A stretch of 64,000 nt of DNA from Streptococcus mitis (GCF_946190065.1 NZ_CAMHZD010000012.1:1-64000), one strand, 5' to 3'; positions 33,978 through 43,370 are shown, numbered from the stretch's first letter. The notes: generated from the letters alone by a model not told the origin. A program made the numbers and translations.

Positions 33978-35921
33978 ATGATTAACATTACTTTCCCAGA
34001 TGGCGCTGTTCGTGAATTCGAATCTGGCGTGACAACTTTTGAAATTGCCCAATCTATCAGCAATTCTCTAGCTAAAAAGGCCTTGGCTGGTAAATTCAAC
34101 GGCAAACTCATCGACACTACTCGTGCCATCACTGAAGATGGAAGCATCGAAATCGTGACACCTGATCACGAAGATGCCCTTCCAATCTTGCGTCACTCAG
34201 CAGCTCACTTGTTCGCCCAAGCAGCTCGTCGTCTTTTCCCAGACATTCACTTGGGAGTTGGTCCAGCCATCGAAGACGGCTTCTACTACGATACTGACAA
34301 CACAGCTGGTCAAATCTCTAACGAAGATCTTCCTCGTATCGAAGAAGAAATGCAAAAAATTGTCAAAGAAAACTTCCCATCTATTCGTGAAGAAGTGACT
34401 AAAGATGAAGCCCGTGAAATCTTCAAGAATGACCCTTACAAGTTGGAATTGATTGAAGAACACTCTGAAGACGAAGGTGGTTTGACTATCTATCGTCAGG
34501 GTGAATATGTGGACCTTTGCCGTGGCCCTCACGTTCCATCAACAGGTCGTATCCAAATCTTCCACCTTCTCCATGTAGCAGGTGCTTACTGGCGTGGAAA
34601 TAGCGACAATGCTATGATGCAACGTATCTACGGTACAGCTTGGTTTGACAAGAAAGACTTGAAAAACTACCTTCAAATGCGTGAAGAAGCCAAAGAACGT
34701 GACCACCGTAAACTTGGTAAAGAGCTTGACCTCTTCATGATTTCACAAGAGGTTGGTCAAGGACTTCCATTCTGGTTGCCAAATGGTGCGACTATCCGTC
34801 GTGAATTGGAACGCTACATCGTAGACAAAGAGTTGGCTTCTGGCTACCAACACGTATACACTCCACCACTTGCTTCTGTTGAGCTTTACAAGACTTCCGG
34901 TCACTGGGATCATTACCAAGAAGACATGTTCCCAACTATGGACATGGGTGACGGGGAAGAATTCGTCCTTCGTCCAATGAACTGCCCACACCACATTCAA
35001 GTCTTTAAACACCATGTTCACTCTTACCGTGAATTGCCAATCCGTATCGCTGAAATCGGTATGATGCACCGTTATGAAAAATCTGGTGCCCTTACTGGTC
35101 TTCAACGTGTACGTGAAATGTCACTCAACGACGGTCACCTCTTCGTTACTCCAGAGCAAATCCAAGAAGAATTCCAACGTGCCCTTCAGTTGATTATCGA
35201 TGTTTATGAAGATTTCAACTTGACTGAATACCGCTTCCGTCTCTCTCTTCGCGACCCTCAAGATACTCATAAGTACTTTGATAACGATGAGATGTGGGAA
35301 AATGCCCAAACCATGCTTCGTGCAGCTCTTGATGAAATGGGCGTTGACTACTTTGAAGCCGAAGGTGAAGCAGCCTTCTACGGACCAAAATTGGATATCC
35401 AGGTTAAGACTGCCCTTGGTAAAGAAGAGACCCTTTCAACTATCCAACTTGACTTCTTGCTTCCAGAACGCTTCGACCTCAAATATATCGGAGCTGATGG
35501 TGAAGAGCACCGTCCAGTTATGATTCACCGCGGGGTTATCTCAACTATGGAACGCTTCACAGCGATCTTGATTGAGAACTACAAGGGTGCCTTCCCAACA
35601 TGGCTTGCACCACACCAAGTAACCCTCATCCCAGTATCTAACGAAAAACACGTGGACTATGCTTGGGAAGTAGCTAAGAAACTCCGTGACCGTGGGGTTC
35701 GTGCTGACGTGGATGAACGCAATGAGAAAATGCAGTTCAAGATTCGTGCTTCACAAACAAGCAAGATTCCTTACCAGTTGATTGTTGGAGACAAGGAAAT
35801 GGAAGACGGAACTGTTAACGTTCGCCGCTATGGCCAAAAAGAAACACAAACTGTCTCAGTTGATGACTTTGTTCAAGCTATCCTAGCTGATATTGCCAAC
35901 AAATCACGAGTTGAGAAATAA
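33978..35921 (+). CDS. thrS: Threonyl-tRNA synthetase
   Basis: This 647-residue class II synthetase is full length: TGS domain (about 1-62), editing domain with [10 protein letters not shown] (His/Cys zinc-like editing site), catalytic core with MNCPHH zinc Cys and the motif 2 region [17 protein letters not shown], motif 3 [14 protein letters not shown], and a C-terminal anticodon-binding domain. It charges tRNA-Thr. It is controlled by the T-box upstream and ends at a terminator. Confidence 0.98.
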   Translation: MINITFPDGAVREFESGVTTFEIAQSISNSLAKKALAGKFNGKLIDTTRAITEDGSIEIVTPDHEDALPILRHSAAHLFAQAARRLFPDIHLGVGPAIEDGFYYDTDNTAGQISNEDLPRIEEEMQKIVKENFPSIREEVTKDEAREIFKNDPYKLELIEEHSEDEGGLTIYRQGEYVDLCRGPHVPSTGRIQIFHLLHVAGAYWRGNSDNAMMQRIYGTAWFDKKDLKNYLQMREEAKERDHRKLGKELDLFMISQEVGQGLPFWLPNGATIRRELERYIVDKELASGYQHVYTPPLASVELYKTSGHWDHYQEDMFPTMDMGDGEEFVLRPMNCPHHIQVFKHHVHSYRELPIRIAEIGMMHRYEKSGALTGLQRVREMSLNDGHLFVTPEQIQEEFQRALQLIIDVYEDFNLTEYRFRLSLRDPQDTHKYFDNDEMWENAQTMLRAALDEMGVDYFEAEGEAAFYGPKLDIQVKTALGKEETLSTIQLDFLLPERFDLKYIGADGEEHRPVMIHRGVISTMERFTAILIENYKGAFPTWLAPHQVTLIPVSNEKHVDYAWEVAKKLRDRGVRADVDERNEKMQFKIRASQTSKIPYQLIVGDKEMEDGTVNVRRYGQKETQTVSVDDFVQAILADIANKSRVEK

Positions 35922-35954
35922 AACAATCACAGTCTGAGAAACATTTTTCAGAGC

Positions 35955-35992
35955 CAGAAAAAGCAACAACTATTTCAGCTGTTGCTTTTTAT
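35955..35992 (+). terminator. thrS terminator
   Basis: AAAAGCAACA and TGTTGCTTTT arms with extra ACT/AGC pairs enclose a short loop and end in a T run. Confidence 0.88.
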
Positions 35993-36074
35993 ATTTTATT
36001 TAATCTGAGCTAGTAGTGATTGGTCAAACCACCACACAAAATTTTCTTTCATGAGTTAGATAAGGTCAATATCC

Positions 36075-37124
36075 TCAATCCTTGTCTGCTTCATTTTCTT
36101 TTACGAGATCTTTTTGTGAATCCTTTTCAGAGAGTTTTTGATCGATATACTTGTTAATGGTTTCATAAAATTCCTTGGTCGCTTCACTATCTAATGTTGG
36201 CGAGTTCTGAACTTGATTCACTTTCAATTGAACAGATTGAATACCGTAAGAGGCTTGTTTTTGGTGGAGTGTTTCTAATTCTTCTTCTGAAATCGGATCT
36301 CCAACAACCGTCAAGACCAATTCATTGTTACTTGACTTGTAGACTTGATTAATAACCGTATAATTGGCGAACTCTTTTCCTACAAACTGTTTGATCCCTT
36401 CTTTGCGCGCTTGTTCTATTGTCAGAGTAACTGCCGAATAGCTAGCTGGAAGAATCAACAATACAATCAAAGAAATCAAGCCAATTCTCATTTTAATGCT
36501 CAGCTCTTTAAATGAAGTTAAAGGAGATTTTCTCATCAAAATTCTTGTTCCAACAATGTTGGCTAGCATGATAAAGACACAGTTGATCAAGAAAAGATAG
36601 AGAGCCCCCAATAAAAATCGTACATTCCCATTAGCTAAACCATAGCCAGCAGTACAGATAGGCGGCATCAAAGCTGTAGCAATGGCTACTCCTGGCACGA
36701 TATTGTTTGCTTCTTTTTTCCTTGAACCGATCACACCAGCAATCCCACCAGCAATAGCAATGAGAACATCCCAAATGGTTGGAGAGGTTCGTGCGATCAA
36801 CTCGCTACTTGCATAAGACAAGGGAGAAATCCAGAAATACAGAGTCGAGACAAGCAAACTGACCAACACTTGAGTCAATAAAACCTCTAGAGATTGCTTG
36901 ATTAAACGCGTATCAAAAATAGCTAAACCGAATCCCAGTCCAACAATCGGTGTCATGAGAGGTGAAATTAACATGGCTCCAATAATAACAGCTGTTGAAT
37001 TCATATTTAGACCGATAGAGGCAATAAAAATTGCACACATCAAAATCGCTGTATCTCTCAATCGAACATGAAGGTCATCGTATAATTTCTCACGGTATTC
37101 CCGTGTTGAATAATTTCCGTTCAT
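36075..37124 (-). CDS. DUF389 membrane protein
   Basis: This 349-residue protein matches the DUF389 family: several N-terminal helices containing STAVIIGAMLISPLMTPIVG and the following GLAI segment, AIATALMPPICTAGYG, then a soluble C-terminal domain of about 120 residues with a charged tail. The function is unknown. The gene is monocistronic, with a TATATA-type -10 and ribosome site AGGAG before it. Confidence 0.85.
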   Translation of the reverse strand: MNGNYSTREYREKLYDDLHVRLRDTAILMCAIFIASIGLNMNSTAVIIGAMLISPLMTPIVGLGFGLAIFDTRLIKQSLEVLLTQVLVSLLVSTLYFWISPLSYASSELIARTSPTIWDVLIAIAGGIAGVIGSRKKEANNIVPGVAIATALMPPICTAGYGLANGNVRFLLGALYLFLINCVFIMLANIVGTRILMRKSPLTSFKELSIKMRIGLISLIVLLILPASYSAVTLTIEQARKEGIKQFVGKEFANYTVINQVYKSSNNELVLTVVGDPISEEELETLHQKQASYGIQSVQLKVNQVQNSPTLDSEATKEFYETINKYIDQKLSEKDSQKDLVKENEADKD

Positions 37125-37360
37125 TGGTTACTCCTTTTATTTTATATAATCTTGTTTCTGCATGGATGATGGTAGAGAGACTTCTGTCCAATCTTACATA
37201 TTTTTCTTCTCACCTGTTATTCTTTTGAAAATTATCTTTTAAGTATCCGTCAGTCCATCCTTTATATTATATCAAAAATTTTACAGTTTTTCTCTGACGA
37301 AATCTATCAATTGAATAGATAGATGAAGCAAGAAATTTTTGTTTCCTTATCCGAAGAAGG

Positions 37361-37401
37361 AAAAACGGTATCTCCTGAACCTTGATACTATGCGTTTTAT
37401 T
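37361..37401 (-). terminator. Terminator of the ABC exporter gene
   Basis: AAAACG and GTATC elements pair with GATAC and CGTTTT on the minus strand and are followed by TTCC. It resembles the pepQ terminator hairpin. Confidence 0.6.
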
Positions 37402-37414
37402 CTTTATAATTTAG

Positions 37415-38926
37415 CTATTTCAAAATTACAAGTTCTCCATTCTTAATTTCCCAAACTTGGTCAAACTTACTTAATAATTCGTTTTGGCGATGTAAAGTAA
37501 CAATGACGGCACTTGGTAGTTCCAGAACTCTTTCCAATTCCATTTTAAACTGATTAGTATCCAAGGCAGAGAAAGGTTCGTCTAGGATAAGCAATGGATT
37601 TTTACGATTTTTCTCACGATTTAAATACATTCGTTGTTGCTGACCACCTGACAGGGATTGTGGTGGAATTTTTTCAAAATCTTCTTCTCTGAATTTTTCA
37701 TTGAAACTATTGAATAGTGTTACATTATTTTCATAACTCGAAATAAATGTATGTTCTTGTTGCAGAATCATACCGAATCTTCCCCAAAGATGGTCCAAAA
37801 CAAGCCCATCTAGCACAATTTGTCCTTCAAAATCTTCATCTGTTCCATTTAAAATGTTGAGAAGACTACTTTTTCCAGAACCATTCTTACCAATAAGCGC
37901 AATTTTATCCCCTTTTTGAATCGTAGCGGAAGTAATTATCAATTTTGATTCTCCCAGTTGTTTGGAAATGTTTTTCAAAGTAATCGTATCAAAAGAATGT
38001 TGAGGTGCTTGAACTGAAACGGGTCTCCCAACAATGTTTTGAAAACTCTTGATTACAGGCTTTACGGACTCTAACATTTGTAAATCATAAAGGATTTCCT
38101 GTATTGGTTCAGAAAAAGCATTAATATATCCGAAACTCGCCACCACCTCAGGAATACCGAGTTGCTGGTGAGATAGAGAGTAGGCTAAATAAATAAACAG
38201 AACAAGACTAATGAATTCAAAAGAAACACCTGTCAATAAGATGCCTGTAATTTTTGTCAAACCATACTTAAAATACTTATCCTGCAAATTCTTTAGAGAA
38301 CTCTTTTGTTGATTCAAAAAATGCGACATAGTTAGTTTATTTACCAAATGATGTCCCATGAGCAAATCCTCCAAAGTTCGATAGTAATCTCCTTGTTTTT
38401 TCAAGTAAACCTGTCTACGATTAGCGGTCAACTTCCCAACGATTTTAGGAATTTGAATACTAATTCCAGTAGAAAAGATTAAAATCAGTGATACAATAGG
38501 ATTAATTGTTCTGCTAATAATGAAAGCGTAAATGATGATACGTAAAATTTGTTTGATAAAACTCATCAATGGAGGAAGGTAATCCTTTTCCAACGAATCT
38601 AGGTCATTAGATTGATAGGAAATATACTCTGCTACTGTTTTCTGCTTGAAATCGTGGTGACTGAGTCCCAGAAGTGAACGAAACCACTCATTTTTCAAAG
38701 TAGTCGAAAAGATAATCCCCTGCTTCCAATCAAGTATCATTTGGATATAGTTACAACTCAAATAGCCTGCCACTGACATAGAGTAACCATATAGAGCTAC
38801 TTGATAATCTCCTTTGATTAATGCCTGCGTGAAATACGGTAACAAAGCTGTGCAGATATTCGATACTACACCAAAAAGAAAATTAAAGAATAAATACCAT
38901 CTAATAGTTTTAAGATATGGAAGCAT
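37415..38926 (-). CDS. ABC exporter, fused permease and ATPase, peptide-export type
   Basis: This 503-residue half-transporter has a six-helix membrane domain (about 1-280) and a C-terminal ATPase with Walker A GKNGSGKSSLLNI, signature LSGGQQQR, Walker B LLILDEPFSALD and switch His in TLHRQ. The stretch between the Q-loop and the signature is about 35 residues, shorter than usual, as if part of the helical subdomain were lost. It directly follows a decayed radical-SAM SPASM gene (38942-39178), so it probably exported or gave immunity to a modified peptide. It has a good ribosome site (AAGGAG) and looks intact otherwise. Confidence 0.8.
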   Translation of the reverse strand: MLPYLKTIRWYLFFNFLFGVVSNICTALLPYFTQALIKGDYQVALYGYSMSVAGYLSCNYIQMILDWKQGIIFSTTLKNEWFRSLLGLSHHDFKQKTVAEYISYQSNDLDSLEKDYLPPLMSFIKQILRIIIYAFIISRTINPIVSLILIFSTGISIQIPKIVGKLTANRRQVYLKKQGDYYRTLEDLLMGHHLVNKLTMSHFLNQQKSSLKNLQDKYFKYGLTKITGILLTGVSFEFISLVLFIYLAYSLSHQQLGIPEVVASFGYINAFSEPIQEILYDLQMLESVKPVIKSFQNIVGRPVSVQAPQHSFDTITLKNISKQLGESKLIITSATIQKGDKIALIGKNGSGKSSLLNILNGTDEDFEGQIVLDGLVLDHLWGRFGMILQQEHTFISSYENNVTLFNSFNEKFREEDFEKIPPQSLSGGQQQRMYLNREKNRKNPLLILDEPFSALDTNQFKMELERVLELPSAVIVTLHRQNELLSKFDQVWEIKNGELVILK

Positions 38927-38941
38927 ATACGATACTCCTTG

Positions 38942-39178
38942 CTAATGCGTTTTTTTACATATCGCAGAACAATCTCTACTATTCCCTATTTCAGATAGTG
39001 CGATACTCGGACATTGAGTGCAATAATTGTAAATCACACAAGTACTGCAGTTTTTACTATCATTCAAAATATAATTTGCTATTTTGTAAAATATAGGTCT
39101 ATTCCATGTTTCTTTGATAGATGTAAAATGAATATTTCCAATACTTCTATTGAAAGTAAGCTTTTTCAGTTTTTCTAA
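38942..39178 (-). pseudogene. 3' remnant of a radical-SAM/SPASM peptide maturase
   Basis: A 78-codon frame without a start codon ends at TAG 38942 and encodes a C-terminal SPASM-type cluster domain: CSTC, YCTQCP, then a later DCSAIC, with spacing C-x2-C-x5-C-x2-C-x13-C-x3-C. This matches the auxiliary iron-sulfur domain of peptide-modifying radical SAM enzymes. The catalytic CX3CX2C part is absent. It is joined directly to the decayed XRE gene and lies 16 nt before the ABC exporter start. Confidence 0.72.
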
Positions 39179-39276
39179 CGATTTAGGCTATTTCGTGACA
39201 CACCCACAATCCGTGAAAATTCTGGTTATATCAGATTATGTGATTTTCGTAAGAATTTTATATTGTCTCCAATCAT
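39179..39276 (-). pseudogene. 5' remnant of an XRE-type regulator
   Basis: ATG 39276 with ribosome site AAGGAGA opens MIGDNIKFLRKSHNL, then an in-frame TAA interrupts, and the same frame goes on with PEFSRIVGVSRNSLNR before a second stop at the junction with the SPASM remnant. Together these are the first 35 or so residues of an XRE helix-turn-helix regulator with one nonsense codon (CAA to TAA is a simple explanation). A TATAAT -10 remains upstream at 39312-39307. Confidence 0.72.
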
Positions 39277-39326
39277 GGCAGTCTCCTTTTACTTGATAAA
39301 ACTATTATAACATTTAGAAATTAAAA

Positions 39327-39613
39327 ACTGGTTCAAAATCAATAGAATGTGTGTATTCGATACATTCAATAAATTCTTGGAAACAGTTCTACACCAGTTA
39401 CACAAATCTATATACACCTATCTCATTCAAAATAAAAAGAAAGCTGTAGTTCTTTTAATCCTGTATCAACGATTCATTCTGAAATCGAATAGGAGACATT
39501 TCCCAAGTCTACAATTCACTTCATCTCAAATTAATTTTTGTAATTCACCCTTAGTTTATAGATTTTATACTCAACAAAAGTATAAAGCATACAAAACTTC
39601 ACTTTGAACCAGT
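39327..39613. mobile_element. MITE-like element, 287 bp
   Basis: Perfect 11-bp terminal inverted repeats, ACTGGTTCAAA at 39327-39337 and TTTGAACCAGT at 39603-39613, extend imperfectly by several more bases. The interior has an 86-codon plus-strand ORF without a ribosome site or recognisable domain, so it is treated as non-coding. No clear target duplication is seen. It sits just upstream of the -10 of the decayed regulator and may have removed its -35. Confidence 0.6.
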
Positions 39614-39759
39614 ATTTATACTATATCCCGTATCAAGAACTCTATTATTATTTTTCTAAAATACAATTTTCAAATATCCTGAAATATAGGAAAAAGAGAT
39701 TGTGTAAAAACTCAATCCCTGTAAAAAATGGTTTTCCCCCAGTCTCTTTTCGTCTATGC
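39614..39759. other. Gap between the MITE-like element and the kinase gene
   Basis: This A+T-rich stretch has no ORF of note. AAAGAGATTG near 39693 and CAATCCC-type sequence near 39712, with AGTCTCTTTT at 39740, could form a weak terminator for the minus-strand kinase gene. Confidence 0.35.
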
Positions 39760-40734
39760 TCACTCAATTATTAGATTCATGTCAGCAAACTGAATCCGTA
39801 CTATCGTTCCTTTTCCGACCTCAGACTCGATACGAATCTGGTGCCCCAGTTCTTCAGAAATTTTCTTAGATAGGTAAAGTCCAAGTCCAGATGACTGCTG
39901 GGTTAGGCGGCCATTATATCCTGAAAATCCACGTTCAAAGACTCGGAGGACATCACTGTTTTTTATCCCTATTCCTGTATCCTTGATACAGAGTTCTTGC
40001 CCTTCCATATAAATCTCCAGACCACCTTCCTTGGTGTACTTGAGACTGTTTGAAATAATTTGCTCAATGACAACTAGCAGCCACTTCTTATCCGTCACGA
40101 TTTCTTTATCAAGGTCATGTAGATTGACATTTAGTCCTTTTTGAATAAAGAAAAGAGCGTATTTACGAATTATTTCCTTGACCAAATCCTCAATTTGAAC
40201 CTGCTTTAAGACCAAATCATCATGGAAACTTTCTAAACGCAGGTACTGTAAAACTAGATTAGTATAGGAGTCAATCTTGAAAATTTCCTGTTCTAATTGC
40301 TGCTTCAGTTGTCGGTCGGCTACTTCTGCAACTAAGAGCTGACTGGCTGCAATGGGGGTCTTAATCTGATGGACCCACAAGGTATAGTAATCCAGCAAAT
40401 CCGTCAGTTTTCTTTCGGCATCTGACCTTTGCTGATAGAGTTCCATCTCACGCGCTTCTAATTTTTCTGCTAAAGCTATTTCTAAAGGAGATTTGGCTTC
40501 CCTCTCTCCGTAGAGAAGTTCCTTGCGATAGACCTGCATCTCCACCAATATGTCCCAAGTGAAAAATAAGATGGTTACAAAGCAGCACAAGAGGAAAAAG
40601 TAGAGAAAGTAAATTCCCAAACTGGCAAATAAAAACTGAAAGAGCAAAACCAGAAATGCCAAAGAAAGCAGATAGACAAACAGACGACTACGGGAGCGCA
40701 GATAGGCTAGAAAAAATTGTTTCCAATCAAGCAT
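39760..40734 (-). CDS. Intramembrane-sensing histidine kinase, BceS type (TCS01-like)
   Basis: This 324-residue kinase has two close N-terminal membrane helices (about 15-38 and 40-62) with almost no outer loop, then an H-box VHQIKTPIA with the phosphorylated His at 122, and a C-terminal ATPase domain with N box, DTGIGI and GLGLYL motifs. Such kinases sense peptide-antibiotic flux through a partner BceAB transporter, which is not next to it here. It overlaps the regulator gene by 8 nt. It corresponds by order to HK01 of pneumococcus. Confidence 0.9.
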   Translation of the reverse strand: MLDWKQFFLAYLRSRSRLFVYLLSLAFLVLLFQFLFASLGIYFLYFFLLCCFVTILFFTWDILVEMQVYRKELLYGEREAKSPLEIALAEKLEAREMELYQQRSDAERKLTDLLDYYTLWVHQIKTPIAASQLLVAEVADRQLKQQLEQEIFKIDSYTNLVLQYLRLESFHDDLVLKQVQIEDLVKEIIRKYALFFIQKGLNVNLHDLDKEIVTDKKWLLVVIEQIISNSLKYTKEGGLEIYMEGQELCIKDTGIGIKNSDVLRVFERGFSGYNGRLTQQSSGLGLYLSKKISEELGHQIRIESEVGKGTIVRIQFADMNLIIE

Positions 40735-41404
40735 GCTTCAGTCCGTACCCTATCCCTTTCTTGGTCTCGATAAATCCTACCAAGCCCTGCTCTTCCAATT
40801 TTTTACGCAAACGAGCCACATTGACAGAGAGGGTATTATCATCAATGAAAAAGTCACTGTTCCAAAGTTCACGCATCAGGTCGTCACGCGCTACGATATT
40901 GCCCGCATGCTCAAACAAAACACGTAAAATCTGGAATTCATTCTTGGTCAAATTCAAGACTTGCCCTTGATAATGTAAATCCATTGATTTGGTATTGAGG
41001 ATCACACCGGCATATTCCAGTAAACTCTCGTCACGCCCAAACTCATAGGAACGACGCAACAAGCCCTGAATCTTGGCTAAAAGAACCTGCTGGTCAAAAG
41101 GCTTGGTCACAAAGTCATCCGCCCCCATATTAATTGCCATGACAATATCCATGGCCTGGTCTCTCGAAGACAGAAACATGATGGGGACCTTGGAAATCTT
41201 GCGAATTTCCTGACACCAGTGATAACCATTAAACAAGGGCAAACCAATATCCATGAGGACCAGATGAGGCTCCGACTGGACAAAAAGACTCAAAACTTCC
41301 ATAAAGTCTTCTACCAGCACCACTTCAAATCCCCATTCAGAGAGCATTTTCCCGACCTGTTGACGAATGACCTGATCATCTTCTACTAATAAAATCTTGT
41401 GCAT
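40727..41404 (-). CDS. OmpR-family response regulator (TCS01-like)
   Basis: This 225-residue regulator has a receiver domain with phosphoacceptor D52 (VLMDIGLP) and conserved DD near residues 9-10 and K102 region (TKPFD), followed by a winged-helix DNA-binding domain. It heads the two-gene operon with the kinase. Pneumococcal TCS01 is linked to bacitracin and nisin defence; the same job is inferred here. Confidence 0.93.
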   Translation of the reverse strand: MHKILLVEDDQVIRQQVGKMLSEWGFEVVLVEDFMEVLSLFVQSEPHLVLMDIGLPLFNGYHWCQEIRKISKVPIMFLSSRDQAMDIVMAINMGADDFVTKPFDQQVLLAKIQGLLRRSYEFGRDESLLEYAGVILNTKSMDLHYQGQVLNLTKNEFQILRVLFEHAGNIVARDDLMRELWNSDFFIDDNTLSVNVARLRKKLEEQGLVGFIETKKGIGYGLKHA

Positions 41405-41479
41405 CTGATTCTCCTTTGCTAATTTTAGGAGTCTTAAATCCTTTAGTATAAATAGAGGGCTTAGTATCTAATACTTTTT

Positions 41480-41495
41480 TGACATTTCCTTGTCA
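41480..41495 (-). promoter_or_regulatory. BceR-type inverted repeat before the two-component operon
   Basis: TGACA and TGTCA half-sites separated by 6 bp lie about 80 bp upstream of the response regulator gene. This resembles BceR-type operators, so autoregulation is plausible. Confidence 0.45.
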
Positions 41496-41653
41496 CAACA
41501 GCTCAAAAACAGATAGTGAATAACCCCATTGATATCATACCTTATTTTCAGACATAGTGCCAGCCCTACCCTTTTATTTTTAATTTTTTCAACCTTCATT
41601 TCAGTTCTTTTATCCATCCCCTTAACCAAAATTTATATCTATTCTTCCAAACC

Positions 41654-41683
41654 TTGAGTGTAGTTAAAACGACACTCTATACT
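41654..41683 (+). promoter_or_regulatory. Second possible promoter upstream of tetR with internal inverted repeat
   Basis: TTGAGT (41654-41659), an 18-bp spacer and TATACT (41678-41683). The spacer is part of an inverted repeat, GAGTGT and ACACTC arms at 41656-41677, with inner GTT/AAC pairs. It could drive the tetR gene at 41819 or an unannotated leader. Confidence 0.4.
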
Positions 41684-41738
41684 CTTCTAACATTGAAAAG
41701 CTCCTTATCGAGTGGTATCCGTAAAAAGTTCTAGCTTT

Positions 41739-41800
41739 CAGATTGACAATCTGAAAAAGATTTGTTAAGATATGAATGAACAATATTTAATATTCATTCA
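41739..41800 (+). promoter_or_regulatory. tetR promoter with two palindromes
   Basis: TTGACA (41743-41748), a 17-bp spacer and TAAGAT (41766-41771) with an extended -10 TGT. The -35 sits in a perfect 17-bp palindrome (41739-41755, arms TCAGATTG and CAATCTGA). After the -10, TGAATGAA and TTCATTCA half-sites (41773-41800) match the operator before the downstream oxidoreductase gene. Confidence 0.75.
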
Positions 41801-41818
41801 GAAAAGAGGTGAATCAAA

Positions 41819-42382
41819 TTGGACAAAAAACAGGCTTTGAAATCCGCAGCTTATGAAGTTTTTTCAAAAAAAGGATACAAGGCGACAGGAATTTCAGAAA
41901 TTGCTAGACAAGCTCATATGGCAGTCGGATCTTTTTATAACTATTACGAAAGTAAAGAAGCTATTTTTTTAGATATCTATATTGATGAAAACAACCGTGT
42001 TCGCCAAACTATGGTCGAAGAACTGGATTGGGAAATTGATATGATTGATCTTATTAGTCAACTCTTTGCTCAATCCAGAGCACTCGTTTCCTCCAATAAA
42101 ATCCTTGCAGAATGGTACAATCCTGCCATAGCAGATGAGTTGCATAGCTACTATTCCTCAGAAGAAGGAAAAGTCACGAATCCATTTCATCAATTTCTCG
42201 TGAAAACCTTTACTCATCGTTTGCAGGCTGAAGGCCATTCTCCAGAAAAAATTCAAGATATTTTACAAGTTTACAACCTATTTTACTACATGGATATGCA
42301 TATCACAGAAAATGATTTTCCAGATATTAGCAAAACTGTAGAAATACTAGCAACCAACTTCATTAAAGGAATACTGAAATAA
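41819..42382 (+). CDS. TetR/AcrR-family regulator
   Basis: This 187-residue repressor has an N-terminal helix-turn-helix (about 1-50: TGISEIARQAHMAVGSFYNYYESKEAIF) and a C-terminal ligand-binding domain. It starts at TTG 41819, 8 nt after AGAGGTG, so translation is probably low. Matching inverted repeats at its own promoter (41773-41800) and before the next gene (42414-42440) indicate that it controls both. The inducer is unknown. Confidence 0.85.
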   Translation: MDKKQALKSAAYEVFSKKGYKATGISEIARQAHMAVGSFYNYYESKEAIFLDIYIDENNRVRQTMVEELDWEIDMIDLISQLFAQSRALVSSNKILAEWYNPAIADELHSYYSSEEGKVTNPFHQFLVKTFTHRLQAEGHSPEKIQDILQVYNLFYYMDMHITENDFPDISKTVEILATNFIKGILK

Positions 42383-42413
42383 AGAAATCTTTTCTTTATT
42401 TTTTGGAAATTAT

Positions 42414-42440
42414 TGAATGAAAAAAAATATTATTCATTCA
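42414..42440 (+). promoter_or_regulatory. TetR operator before the oxidoreductase gene
   Basis: TGAATGAA and TTCATTCA half-sites with an 11-bp spacer repeat the pattern at 41773-41800 (12-bp spacer). The site lies about 30 bp before the ATG region of the next gene, overlapping its expected promoter. Confidence 0.7.
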
Positions 42441-42470
42441 TATAAAATTACTACACTATAGGAGTTAAAA

Positions 42471-43247
42471 ATGAAACGAGGGAAAAAAATGTTCATAATT
42501 ATTCTAACTACACTTGGAGTGCTCGGCTTTATATCTTGGGGAATCATTACCTATCTTGGACGAAGTCAAACTTTATCGATAAAATCCATTGAAAATCCCA
42601 GCGGAGATTTGTATTTAGTTCACATCACAAAACCAAAAAATCAAATATGGAAAGCTGGCTCCTATGCTCAGTTTAAGCTTCCTGACAGCTCGTTTGGTCC
42701 AGACAAAAGTCCAGTAAAGGAGGATCAGGCTAGCCGATGGCTAACCCTTGCTTCCACTCCTGATGAGGATGAAATTCTTATTGTAACCCATAATAGTGGT
42801 AGCGTGTTTAAGGAAACCTTAACACATTTACCAGCTGGTAGTAAAATTGAGATGAGTTGGCTGGAGTCATCTTTATCTGTTAAAGACAATGACCAAGCAC
42901 TGGTTTGTTTTGCCTCTGATGTCGGTATTTCTACTCTACGTCCAGTTGTGAAAGAGTGGGCTGGTAAGCGCTCCATCATTCTTAATCATTTAGACAAAGG
43001 AGTAAACATTTTTGATAATGAGTTAAGAGAGCTTAGTAAGAATAATCCGAATCTAACTTATAAAACTAGCGAAACCTTTTCTCAAAGCCAAGCATTTTTA
43101 AAAAATGCGGTTATGAAATACGGTAACCAAGCTATTTATCTCTTAACCGGCCAACCTGATGATATAAATGAGATGAAAAATTTCTTAAAAGAGAATGGGA
43201 TTGACGACAAACAGATACAAACAAGTATGTTTAGAGGTTTGAAATAA
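42471..43247 (+). CDS. Membrane-anchored FAD/NAD(P)-binding oxidoreductase
   Basis: This 258-residue protein has one N-terminal membrane segment (about 7-28), then a ferredoxin-reductase-like module: a beta barrel with SRWLTLAS as the flavin-binding motif and a nucleotide domain starting VCFASDVGISTLRPV. Its electron partner is unknown. It is the sole apparent target of the TetR regulator. Topology suggests the domain lies outside the membrane, which is odd for an NAD(P)H enzyme, unless the N-terminus is outside. Confidence 0.7.
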   Translation: MKRGKKMFIIILTTLGVLGFISWGIITYLGRSQTLSIKSIENPSGDLYLVHITKPKNQIWKAGSYAQFKLPDSSFGPDKSPVKEDQASRWLTLASTPDEDEILIVTHNSGSVFKETLTHLPAGSKIEMSWLESSLSVKDNDQALVCFASDVGISTLRPVVKEWAGKRSIILNHLDKGVNIFDNELRELSKNNPNLTYKTSETFSQSQAFLKNAVMKYGNQAIYLLTGQPDDINEMKNFLKENGIDDKQIQTSMFRGLK

Positions 43248-43370
43248 AAGCCAACTGTCTTCTATGTGTCTGAATCATACCATTATAGGTCGGTATGTAG
43301 AGAGCTCGTACAAACCAACTAGTAAATTCTATGTGTTTGTGATAAGATAAATAAAAAGAAAGGAGCTCTT

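Noticed and set aside
39347-39607. 86-codon plus-strand ORF inside the MITE-like element
   Set aside because: No ribosome site or domain; the inverted ends explain the region better as a non-autonomous element.
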